NCBI GenBank assembly: GCA_003527555.1
Contig: DPWT01000014.1
Location: 1-5,356 of the forward strand
Reading direction: 5' to 3'
From: Verrucomicrobiales bacterium
GTDB lineage: Bacteria > Verrucomicrobiota > Verrucomicrobiia > Verrucomicrobiales > Akkermansiaceae
DNA length: 5,356 nucleotides
In this document: in pieces, positions 1-5,356 of the stretch
Position numbering within the stretch: the first letter of the stretch is position 1
Layout: the number at the start of each line of letters is the position of its first letter
Notes under the pieces: generated by a model
Database searches by the model: none
Told to the model about the DNA's origin: nothing
What the model saw: only the letters and a program-made list of their open reading frames with translations
Translations under genes and position numbers: made by a program

Positions 1-163
1 CGGCGGTCTTGCCGGTGCCGGTTTGGGCCGAGGCAAGTATGTCACGGCGTTCAAGCACTGCGGGGATAGCCTGCGCTTGAATAGGGGAGGGCGTGGTGTA
101 TCCGTGCTCGCTGGTAGCTCGAAGTAGTTGCTCGGCAAGTCCGAGATCAGAAAAGTTTTTCAT
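1..163 (-). CDS. rhlE: DEAD-box ATP-dependent RNA helicase, RhlE type (N-terminal 54 codons, truncated by window edge)
   Basis: Reading the minus strand from the ATG at 163-161 gives an open frame to the window edge with no stop. It begins [20 protein letters not shown]. The Q motif follows (F4 upstream, then GYTTPSPIQ at residues 21-29), then [14 protein letters not shown], then motif I/Walker A AQTGTGKT at residues 46-53. This order and spacing are the start of a DEAD-box helicase RecA1 domain. The [22 protein letters not shown] stretch resembles RhlE more than SrmB, DeaD or DbpA. Such proteins unwind short RNA duplexes during ribosome assembly and RNA decay in the cytoplasm. The DEAD motif, the RecA2 domain and any C-terminal tail lie outside the window, so the subfamily is a likely rather than certain call. 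No Shine-Dalgarno sequence is visible before the ATG. The gene is divergent from the transporter-acyltransferase gene at 369. Confidence 0.9.
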   Translation of the reverse strand, partial: MKNFSDLGLAEQLLRATSEHGYTTPSPIQAQAIPAVLERRDILASAQTGTGKTA

Positions 164-368
164 ATTTGGGGGAGTTGCTATCGGAAATGTGATGCACGCG
201 CACAATGGGTGTGATCGGTTAAAGAGCAACATTAATCGTTATTCACACCTCGCGAGAAGCCCGGCGATCGAATAGGCTCACATCGTTGAATTATTTGGCG
301 GGTCGATCATAGGTTAAAAAGATGGTTTCCAATGCTCGCTTTTTTAAGGGTAGCTGCACAAGATCTGC
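164..368. promoter_or_regulatory. Divergent intergenic region between rhlE and the transporter-acyltransferase gene
   Basis: This 205 bp spacer must hold the promoters of both divergent genes. For the rightward gene the best sigma70-like candidate is TTGAAT at 286-291, an 18 bp spacer, then TAGGTT at 310-315. The -10 box is weak, so this is tentative. No convincing leftward promoter, operator or RNA gene could be picked out by eye. An AAGGG at 346-350 is the only purine-rich ribosome-binding candidate for the rightward gene, but it lies 18 nt before the ATG at 369, which is far. Confidence 0.4.
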
Positions 369-2969
369 ATGGTGATTAGAGATATGAACGATAGCAATCC
401 GCCCAAGAGGAACTGGGTGTCTTACTGGTGCTTGTTAATACTTCAGGGGCAGAACGCATTCAATGATAAGGCAGCACAATTTTTATTAGTTCCTATGGGT
501 GTCTGGCTGTTCAAGGAACAGGTAGATATACCCATGATTGGTGCTATGAAATACATCGAGTATATTCTTGCTGCAGTCATTGTTCTTCCTTTTATCCTCT
601 TCTCACCCATTGCAGGTTGGTTCTCTGATCGGTTTAGCAAAACTCACGTGGTGCGCGGCACTGCGGTATTACAGCTCATTGTTCTTCTCTGGATCGCGGT
701 GGCGATTCATCATCAGCAAATCTGGATTGCAGTAGCGGGGTTTTTCATGCTGTCAGTGCAGTCAGTGATTTTAAGTCCAGGCAAACGTGGCTTAGTTAAG
801 GAGTTGATAGGTCATGAGAAGCTTGGGTTTGCCAGTGGCATGCTCGAGATTACAGTGGTGATATCCATATGTGGTGGGCAGATTGTTACAGGTTTCTGGT
901 ACACAGCGAGGCTGGCAAGCGGCTTAGATGGTTGGGCATCTGCGATGTTGCCGCTACAAGTCATCACATTGGCATCGGTAGTTGCATTGGTGGTTTCGTT
1001 TATTATCCAAAAAGTTCCGAGCCAGGGGAGGCGCCCATTCAGGCCGTGCATCATCTTTGAGCATTTTAGTCAAATGGGAGAGCTGTGGAGCACGCGTGCG
1101 ATCAAGTTTTCAGCCATAGGTGCGGCATTCTTCTGGGGTTATGCAGGCTATCTTAATCTTGCGGCAATAAATATTGCCAAACAGATTACCAAAGGAGGGG
1201 ATGGTTTTGCCCAAGAGTCTGCCATGCTTATGCTTGCTGCATCTTTTGGTATTGTATTAGGTGGGGCTGTAGCATCGTTTATTTGCCGCAAGGGTATTGA
1301 GCTGGCCTTAGTTCCGGTCGGCGGCATAGTCATGGTCATAGGCACGTTGGCATTAGCCGCCACTCCAATAGAATCTTACTGGCTGAGAGTATGGTTTGTA
1401 TTAGCAGGCTCGGGTGGCGCACTACTACTCATTCCACTCAACGCAAATGTACAGGATCTCTGCCCTCCTCAGAAACGTGGTAAGATTTTAGCAGGTTTAA
1501 ATCTATTAGACTGCTTGGCCGGGTTGTTCGCCGTCGTCATTCAAGTTCTTTTAGTAGCGATGGGGGTATCTTTTAAGTGGCAATTCGTGGGTCTCGCTTT
1601 TGTTTGTTTTCTGGCTACGAACTATACAGCCAAAATCATGCCACAGCACTTCATACGTCTGTTGGTTTCTAGCCTGATAAGATTCTTTTATCGTATCAAG
1701 GTGTTACATGCCGATCGCGTGCCGAAATCAGGTGGGGTGCTTCTTGCACCAAACCATGTGAGTTACATTGATGCTTTCATTCTCTCTGCAGTCTGCCCAC
1801 GCAAGATACGTTTTCTCATATTTGATGAATGCTTTAAAAACCCATGGATAGGGCCATTTGTAAGGCTATTTGATACAGTGCCCATATCTGAAAATCGATC
1901 AAGGGAGGCGCTGCGCGTCGCTACCGAGGCATTACAAGAAGGCTCCGTCGTATGTATCTTCCCCGAAGGCCAGCTATCACGCACTGGTGTAATAAATGAA
2001 TTTAGAAGAGGATTTGAAATCATTGCCCGTATGGCTGACTGTCCAGTCATTCCCGTTGCTATGGATGGCTTATGGGGATCAATATTCACCTTTGAACGCA
2101 ATCATTTTATTTACAAGTGGCCAATCCGCATTCCTTACGGGATCACCGTGGGTTTTGGTCAGCCCATACCTCCGAATATGTCCAATGCTGCTGATGTGAA
2201 GAGCGAAGTAACATCACTTTCTGCTGAGGCCTTTGCATTACGCAAGATCCTAGCTAGACCCTTAAAAATTCTGAATCGAAAAATCAATGTGCTTCATGGA
2301 AATGCCAAAGTTTACGCTGAGGCACATGCCAGTATCCGTAAGCTAACGATTACAGAGCAGACGCAAATTGTTGCTAATGCGATTCAAATTGGTGAAGTTA
2401 ATGCTATTCAGCGAAATGATACTGTCATGATTGAGTGGGACGCCCTTCAGCACTGCCACAATGTCTTGGCAATAGCGTTCGTGCAGTATTTCAACCTAAA
2501 GGTCATTCTTGTAGATTCGGATGAGTCACCAAATGAAATTAAAAAGTTAGGTGTGAAATACAGTGTGGATCAGTATTTCTCAGGGGAGAATCTTGTAACA
2601 AGCTGGCGCTCAGGCCATTTACATGGTGGTTGTTATGATTTCTCGGGGAATCCTATGACCAATGAATGTGTTTACGCATGTTTAGTAATTTCTGAGCGCA
2701 TCATATCTATGTCGATGCCGCACCCGGCTGCTCGCACGGCCACTAACCAACATCAGGATGGATACCTCATGGGCGCGTGGGGGAGATTGCTGCCGGGTTA
2801 TCGAGTAGAATGTGAGTCAGGCAAACTCAGGCTCTGTGGAGTCTCCATAGGTGAGGGATTCATTGAGCCTAATGGCAAGGCACTTAATGCCGATGCTTTC
2901 ATCATCTCTTCATCCACTCCTGATGATCCAGCTATATCGCTCAGCAAACCCGCACCCATCGCTGATTAA
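369..2969 (+). CDS. LplT-like MFS lysophospholipid transporter fused to PlsC acyltransferase, with a degenerate Aas synthetase-like tail
   Basis: This is an 866-residue membrane protein with three parts. Residues ~15-425 form an MFS domain with about 12 hydrophobic segments. The first carries QNAFND (28-33), as in LplT-type carriers, and the loop after helix 2 has the MFS motif-A-like GWFSDRFSK (83-91). Residues ~430-625 are a PlsC/LPLAT acyltransferase: catalytic HX4D is H463-D468 (NHVSYID), and motif III is FPEG at 531-534 followed by QLSRTG. Known fusions of this kind import lysophospholipids, mainly lyso-PE, and re-acylate them at the inner membrane. Full-length versions carry an acyl-ACP synthetase (ANL) domain of about 500 residues. 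Here only about 230 residues follow PlsC, without a TSGTTG-type P-loop or a recognisable catalytic C-terminal lysine region. GRLLPG (805-810) and its surroundings still resemble the synthetase. An alternative start is M6 (384-386), closer to a weak GAGA; neither start has a good ribosome-binding site. Transporter and acyltransferase calls are firm; substrate is inferred. Confidence 0.87.
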   Translation: MVIRDMNDSNPPKRNWVSYWCLLILQGQNAFNDKAAQFLLVPMGVWLFKEQVDIPMIGAMKYIEYILAAVIVLPFILFSPIAGWFSDRFSKTHVVRGTAVLQLIVLLWIAVAIHHQQIWIAVAGFFMLSVQSVILSPGKRGLVKELIGHEKLGFASGMLEITVVISICGGQIVTGFWYTARLASGLDGWASAMLPLQVITLASVVALVVSFIIQKVPSQGRRPFRPCIIFEHFSQMGELWSTRAIKFSAIGAAFFWGYAGYLNLAAINIAKQITKGGDGFAQESAMLMLAASFGIVLGGAVASFICRKGIELALVPVGGIVMVIGTLALAATPIESYWLRVWFVLAGSGGALLLIPLNANVQDLCPPQKRGKILAGLNLLDCLAGLFAVVIQVLLVAMGVSFKWQFVGLAFVCFLATNYTAKIMPQHFIRLLVSSLIRFFYRIKVLHADRVPKSGGVLLAPNHVSYIDAFILSAVCPRKIRFLIFDECFKNPWIGPFVRLFDTVPISENRSREALRVATEALQEGSVVCIFPEGQLSRTGVINEFRRGFEIIARMADCPVIPVAMDGLWGSIFTFERNHFIYKWPIRIPYGITVGFGQPIPPNMSNAADVKSEVTSLSAEAFALRKILARPLKILNRKINVLHGNAKVYAEAHASIRKLTITEQTQIVANAIQIGEVNAIQRNDTVMIEWDALQHCHNVLAIAFVQYFNLKVILVDSDESPNEIKKLGVKYSVDQYFSGENLVTSWRSGHLHGGCYDFSGNPMTNECVYACLVISERIISMSMPHPAARTATNQHQDGYLMGAWGRLLPGYRVECESGKLRLCGVSIGEGFIEPNGKALNADAFIISSSTPDDPAISLSKPAPIAD

Positions 2970-3131
2970 TTATTCAAACATTGAGTGCGATCTGACCGAT
3001 TTGGCTAGGACGCGGCATAGCTAATTATAATTTTGGTGTAGCTTCAACGCTCGGGAAGCTGTGTATTTATTGTATAATATTTCTTAAGCTTTGACGTGAC
3101 AACAGCGGCCTTGCACTCACATAATGTCGAT
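2970..3131. promoter_or_regulatory. AT-rich intergenic region with two TATAAT boxes upstream of the selenoprotein operon
   Basis: This spacer separates the transporter-acyltransferase stop from the selenoprotein start. TATAAT occurs exactly at 3026-3031, with TTGGCT at 3001-3006 as a possible -35 (19 bp spacer, slightly long). It occurs again at 3073-3078 without a good -35 at normal distance. The first box sits inside the 10-bp palindrome AATTATAATT (3023-3032). A 6-bp inverted repeat AGCTTC/GAAGCT (3040-3045 and 3055-3060, 9-nt loop) lies between the two boxes. No T-tract follows it, so it is not a convincing intrinsic terminator. The two -10 boxes support independent transcription of the selenoprotein and FAH genes rather than read-through only. 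Confidence 0.5.
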
Positions 3132-3353
3132 ATGCCAATTGAAATTGAATATTGTGAACAGTGAAACTATCTTCCAGAGGCCGACCGTGTGTCGGCTGAA
3201 ATCAAGTCAGCTACTGGCGAGGATGTCATATTAGTTGGCGGCAGTGGTGGTATCTTTGAAATCCGTCAGAATGGTAATGTTATTTGGAAAAAAGAACGTA
3301 GTGGATCATTCCCTGCTGATGGTGAGGCGGCAGCTTTGATTTCTAATACTTAA
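3132..3353 (+). CDS. SelW-like (Rdx family) selenoprotein with in-frame UGA as selenocysteine
   Basis: ATG at 3132 opens MPIEIEYCEQ, followed by an in-frame TGA (3162-3164). The frame then continues without interruption for 62 codons to TAA at 3351. With TGA read as selenocysteine the product has 73 residues and redox motif C8-E9-Q10-U11. The remainder matches the SelW/Rdx pattern: (V/I)EIEYCxxC/U-N/W-x-L near the start, a central GGSGGIFEIRQNG (36-48), then VIW (50-52) and GSFP (58-61). These are small thioredoxin-fold proteins thought to act in thiol redox chemistry; the exact substrate is unknown. Every family landmark lies in one frame across the TGA, so the TGA replaces the second cysteine of CxxC. 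The ATG at 3132 fits the family N-terminus; in-frame TTG (3111) and GTG (3096) are alternatives, and no clear Shine-Dalgarno is seen. The FAH gene starts 11 nt downstream. The alternative reading is a recent Cys-to-stop pseudogene, but the hairpin after the TGA argues against that. Confidence 0.88.
3162..3164 (+). other. Recoded UGA selenocysteine codon
   Basis: This in-frame TGA is codon 11 of the SelW-like gene. It falls exactly at the second redox position of the C-x-x-C/U motif (TGT GAA CAG TGA), where Rdx-family members carry Cys or Sec. It is followed by AAC rather than by a cluster of further stops, and similarity to the family continues straight through it. Confidence 0.87.
3165..3206 (+). 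promoter_or_regulatory. Putative bacterial SECIS element
   Basis: Immediately 3' of the UGA, the coding strand holds a perfect 6-bp inverted repeat: GCCGAC (3180-3185), loop CGTGT (3186-3190), GTCGGC (3191-3196). A G-T pair at 3179/3197 can extend it. CTT (3171-3173) can also pair with AAG (3204-3206) as a lower stem across an internal loop. Bacterial SECIS elements are stem-loops within the ORF just after UGA. They have a short apical loop with a G in its first two positions, about 16-37 nt from the UGA. Here the loop starts after 21 intervening nt and has G second, so it meets those criteria. SelB binding is inferred. Confidence 0.75.
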
Positions 3354-3364
3354 CAACATTTAAG

Positions 3365-4219
3365 ATGCGACTCATCCGGCACGGTGACATAGGGAGCGAG
3401 CGCCCCGGGGTGATTCTCGCCGATGGCAAGTTGATAGATGTATCCGCAGAGTTCCCCTCATTTGATGAGGTTTTTTTCGCCAACGGCGGCATAGATTTGT
3501 TACGTTCTTGGATCGTGGCTGGCTGTCATAACAGCACTGTAATTGACGATGGCGCGCGTCTCGCTGCTCCCATTGATCGGCCATCGAAAATTATATGTGT
3601 TGGCAAGAACTATGCCGATCACGCTAAAGAATTTGGAGGTGGCGTGCCTGATGAACCAGTTCTTTTCATGAAAGCTAGCTCAGCTTATTGTGGGCCAAAT
3701 GATGATGTGATTCTTCCTCTAGGTTGTGATAAACTTGATTACGAAGTAGAGCTGGCTGTAGTCATCGGGAAAGCCTGTCGTCGTGTTGCTGAAAATGAAG
3801 CCATAAGCCATATTGCGGGATATACAATCATCTGCGATTACAGTGAACGCGCATGGCAAAATGAGCACAGCGGGCAATGGGTGAAAGGCAAAAGCTCTGA
3901 TACCTTTGCCCCTCTTGGCCCTTGCATGGTCACTACTGACGAGCTGACAGACACAGGAGATTTGAGCCTTTGGTCCAAGGTTAATGGTGAGTCGCGACAG
4001 AATGGTCGGAGCAGCGATATGATTTTCTCTGTTCCCTTTCTTGTAAGTTACATTTCACGTTTTATGACGCTGCTCCCCGGGGACGTGATTGCCACCGGTA
4101 CGCCAGGTGGGGTCGGGATGGGCTATAATCCTCCGCAATATCTTTCTGCCGGTGATCAGGTTGAGCAGGGGATCGAAGGCATTGGTAGCATGTGCCAATG
4201 CGTAAGCATGGATGACTAA
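3365..4219 (+). CDS. Fumarylacetoacetate hydrolase (FAH)-family enzyme, 2,4-diketo-3-deoxy-sugar acid hydrolase-like
   Basis: This 284-residue protein has the usual length for bacterial FAH-family hydrolases/isomerases. The N-terminal ~75 residues are the small domain (MRLIRHG..., with a GVILADGKLIDVS stretch). The catalytic mixed-beta domain then begins with GKNYADHAKE (80-89; H86 is in the position of the catalytic His). The metal-binding ExE is E127/E129 in DYEVELAVVIGK, and the third acidic ligand is D158 in ICDYSER. These are followed by QWVKGKSSDTFAPLGP and a C-terminal ATGTPGGVG. From memory, this pattern most resembles the subgroup annotated as 2,4-diketo-3-deoxy-L-fuconate or -rhamnonate hydrolase, often mislabelled ureidoglycolate lyase. 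It would cleave or hydrate a beta-diketo acid using Mg or Mn in the cytoplasm; the substrate is not resolved. The start lies 11 nt after the selenoprotein stop, without a strong Shine-Dalgarno sequence, which suggests an operon with translational coupling. It converges on the MoxR gene. Confidence 0.9.
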   Translation: MRLIRHGDIGSERPGVILADGKLIDVSAEFPSFDEVFFANGGIDLLRSWIVAGCHNSTVIDDGARLAAPIDRPSKIICVGKNYADHAKEFGGGVPDEPVLFMKASSAYCGPNDDVILPLGCDKLDYEVELAVVIGKACRRVAENEAISHIAGYTIICDYSERAWQNEHSGQWVKGKSSDTFAPLGPCMVTTDELTDTGDLSLWSKVNGESRQNGRSSDMIFSVPFLVSYISRFMTLLPGDVIATGTPGGVGMGYNPPQYLSAGDQVEQGIEGIGSMCQCVSMDD

Positions 4220-4256
4220 ACTTGATTGCAGGCAACCTTGGTATAACGCCTTGGCC
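4220..4256. other. Short convergent intergenic spacer
   Basis: These 37 bp separate the converging stops of the FAH and MoxR genes. CCTTGG occurs twice in direct orientation. There is no clear GC-rich hairpin with a T-tract on either strand, so no intrinsic terminator is called. The two transcripts probably overlap at their 3' ends. Confidence 0.5.
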
Positions 4257-5240
4257 TTATGGCACAGGGACGCGGGCAAGGATACGGTCTATAATTGTGT
4301 CGGTGCTTACATCCTCTGCCTCCGCTTCGTAACTTGGTAGAATACGGTGTCGCAATACATCATGTGCCATGTTCTTGACATCCTGCGGAGTGACAAAGGC
4401 ACGACCAGCGATGAATGCGGAAGCACGAGCTGCGAGTGCCAAATTGATAGTTGCTCGTGGTGATGCACCTGCGCGAATTAAGTTGTTCAAATTAGTGTCA
4501 ACTTTAGCAGGGAAACGCGTAGTGTGAACCAACTCTACGATGTATTTTCTCACAGCTGGATCAATATAGATGTGATTAACTAAATCTGAACTCTCAGAAA
4601 CTTTTTGATCATCTACAACAGGGCTGGTCTGATAGGCTGGTTGAGAAGTGGCCATACGATCTAGAATAACGAGCTCCTCGTCTCGACTGGGGTAGCCCAC
4701 GGTGACTTTCAGCAGGAAACGATCCAACTGTGCTTCGGGCAGCTGATAGGTGCCTTCCTGATCAATCGGGTTTTGCGTGGCAAGCACAAGAAACGGATCA
4801 GGTAACTGGTAGGATGTATCACCAATTGTGACCTGTCTTTCCTGCATTGATTCCAATAAGGCGGACTGAACTTTAGCAGGAGCACGATTTATTTCATCGG
4901 CGAGGATGATGTTGCTGAATATTGGTCCAAGCTTCGCCGAGAACGCCGCCTCTTGAGGGTTATAGATCATCGTGCCAATCAAATCTGATGGTAGTAGATC
5001 AGGTGTGAATTGAATACGGGAAAAGTTGGTGTGCAGGCAACCCGACAGAGCCTTGACTGCGAGCGTTTTAGCAAGACCAGGAACACCCTCGAGTAGTATG
5101 TGCCCCTTGCATAGAAGCCCGATGATTAAGCGGTCAACAAGGTCTGCCTGGCCCACGAGAACCTTCCCCATTTCTTCTTTTAGGACGGGAACCCAATCGC
5201 ATGTTTGGGATATTTTCTCTGATAACTCTTCGTTGTTCAT
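4257..5240 (-). CDS. moxR: MoxR-family AAA+ ATPase
   Basis: This 327-residue cytoplasmic ATPase is full length for the MoxR family (about 310-340). Visible motifs are Walker A GVPGLAKT (52-59), the family signature FTPDLLPSDLIGT (78-90), and Walker B IILADE (111-116; D115, E116) followed by INRAP. Further along are sensor 1 ATQNP (154-158), QLPEAQLDRF (166-175, with R174 as arginine finger) and sensor 2 GASPRA (258-263; R262). The C-terminal ~100 residues form the helical lid. MoxR proteins act as chaperone-like ATPases that mature or insert cofactors into partner complexes, usually with VWA-domain proteins. The usual neighbours (DUF58, VWA, TPR genes) are absent immediately downstream: the convergent FAH stop is only 37 bp away. 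The client is therefore unknown. The ATG at 5240 fits the family length, but GGAG at 5262-5259 is 18 nt upstream, too far to serve it directly (see the mini-ORF entry). The symbol is family-level only. Confidence 0.92.
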   Translation of the reverse strand: MNNEELSEKISQTCDWVPVLKEEMGKVLVGQADLVDRLIIGLLCKGHILLEGVPGLAKTLAVKALSGCLHTNFSRIQFTPDLLPSDLIGTMIYNPQEAAFSAKLGPIFSNIILADEINRAPAKVQSALLESMQERQVTIGDTSYQLPDPFLVLATQNPIDQEGTYQLPEAQLDRFLLKVTVGYPSRDEELVILDRMATSQPAYQTSPVVDDQKVSESSDLVNHIYIDPAVRKYIVELVHTTRFPAKVDTNLNNLIRAGASPRATINLALAARASAFIAGRAFVTPQDVKNMAHDVLRHRILPSYEAEAEDVSTDTIIDRILARVPVP

Positions 5241-5251
5241 GATGTTTTCAC
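5237..5251 (-). CDS. Possible 4-codon leader mini-ORF overlapping the moxR start
   Basis: On the minus strand GTG AAA ACA TCA TGA runs from 5251 to 5237. Its stop overlaps the moxR ATG in the classic ATGA arrangement. A GGAG ribosome-binding sequence at 5262-5259 is 7 nt from the GTG but 18 nt from the moxR ATG. The ribosome may therefore initiate at the GTG and re-initiate at moxR. The sequence is certain, the function is speculative, and such short ORFs arise by chance. Confidence 0.25.
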   Translation of the reverse strand: MKTS

Positions 5252-5302
5252 TGCTATTCTCCAGAGATTAACAATATGTGCAACGGTGAATCTCGAAGAA
5301 AC

Positions 5303-5331
5303 TTGGCAATTTATAAAACGCCCCCTATGCT
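5303..5331 (+). promoter_or_regulatory. Sigma70-like promoter reading out of the window
   Basis: TTGGCA (5303-5308, five of six consensus bases) is followed by a 17-bp spacer and TATGCT (5326-5331, four of six). Spacing is ideal. It would start transcription near 5338-5340, just before an ATG at 5341. It is divergent from moxR. On the opposite strand TATAAA (5315-5310) is a possible moxR -10 box overlapping this promoter. Confidence 0.5.
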
Positions 5332-5340
5332 AGATGTATT

Positions 5341-5356
5341 ATGAAACGGTTTTTTA
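5341..5356 (+). CDS. Possible start of a rightward gene (only 5 codons visible)
   Basis: ATG AAA CGG TTT TTT runs into the window end (MKRFF...). It lies right after the predicted promoter at 5303-5331, so its transcript would be nearly leaderless, with no room for a Shine-Dalgarno sequence. A Lys-Arg start followed by hydrophobic residues would suit a signal peptide, but five codons cannot identify a product. Confidence 0.25.

Noticed and set aside
110..122. Apparent frameshift in the rhlE N-terminus
   Set aside because: Careful base-by-base reverse complementing gives one continuous frame (CGA GCT ACC AGC GAG); the first impression was a reading error.
93..275. 60-codon plus-strand open frame
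   Set aside because: It overlaps the rhlE N-terminus in antisense and has no recognisable protein features; the minus strand carries clear DEAD-box motifs.
1763..2101. 112-codon minus-strand open frame inside the acyltransferase region
   Set aside because: It is a shadow of the PlsC catalytic core, where the plus-strand frame holds the HX4D and FPEG motifs.
3040..3060. AGCTTC/GAAGCT inverted repeat as a rho-independent terminator of the upstream gene
   Set aside because: The stem is only 6 bp with a 9-nt loop and no downstream T-tract, so termination is not supported.
3162..3164. The TGA read as a nonsense mutation making a pseudogene
   Set aside because: It falls at the exact Sec/Cys position of the redox motif, the rest of the frame is intact and a SECIS-like hairpin follows. 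It is not fully excluded without the genome's Sec genes.
5026..5271. 81-codon plus-strand open frame over the moxR 5' end
   Set aside because: It is antisense to the Walker A region of a clearly real gene and shows no family resemblance.
1..5356. CRISPR array, tRNA, rRNA, insertion sequence or long repeats
   Set aside because: No regularly spaced repeats, terminal inverted repeats with transposase, or structural RNA signatures were seen on either strand.

Overview
The window looks like a bacterial chromosome of moderate GC with compact, intron-free genes. The RhlE-type helicase, the LplT/PlsC-type phospholipid protein and the MoxR ATPase suggest a proteobacterium, probably a gammaproteobacterium. 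That placement is inferred from family resemblance only; there is no rRNA or other marker here.

Layout from left to right. (1) Positions 1-163, minus strand: the N-terminal 54 codons of an RhlE-type DEAD-box RNA helicase, cut by the window edge. (2) A 205 bp divergent intergenic region. (3) Positions 369-2969, plus strand: an 866-residue fusion of a 12-helix LplT-like lysophospholipid transporter and a PlsC-type acyltransferase, followed by a roughly 230-residue tail. The tail looks like a collapsed acyl-ACP synthetase (Aas C-terminal) domain. (4) Positions 2970-3131: AT-rich DNA with two TATAAT boxes. (5) Positions 3132-3353, plus strand: a 73-codon SelW-like (Rdx-family) thioredoxin-fold selenoprotein. 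Its CxxU motif is encoded with an in-frame TGA at 3162-3164, and a perfect 6-bp stem-loop lies at the spacing expected of a bacterial SECIS. Standard ORF calling misses this gene because it reads the TGA as stop. (6) Positions 3365-4219, plus strand: a fumarylacetoacetate hydrolase (FAH)-family enzyme, 11 nt after the selenoprotein stop and probably in the same operon. (7) Positions 4257-5240, minus strand: a MoxR-type AAA+ ATPase, convergent with the FAH gene and lacking its usual DUF58/VWA partners downstream. (8) Positions 5241-5356: a divergent promoter region with a good sigma70-like plus-strand promoter facing out of the window.

The most notable item is the overlooked selenoprotein gene and its probable co-transcription with an FAH-family hydrolase. 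If real, it implies that the genome encodes the Sec machinery (SelA, SelB, SelD, tRNA-Sec) elsewhere. The lipid gene is a self-contained lysophospholipid import and re-acylation module whose acyl-activating domain has decayed or been remodelled. The remaining genes show no obvious pathway link to each other.
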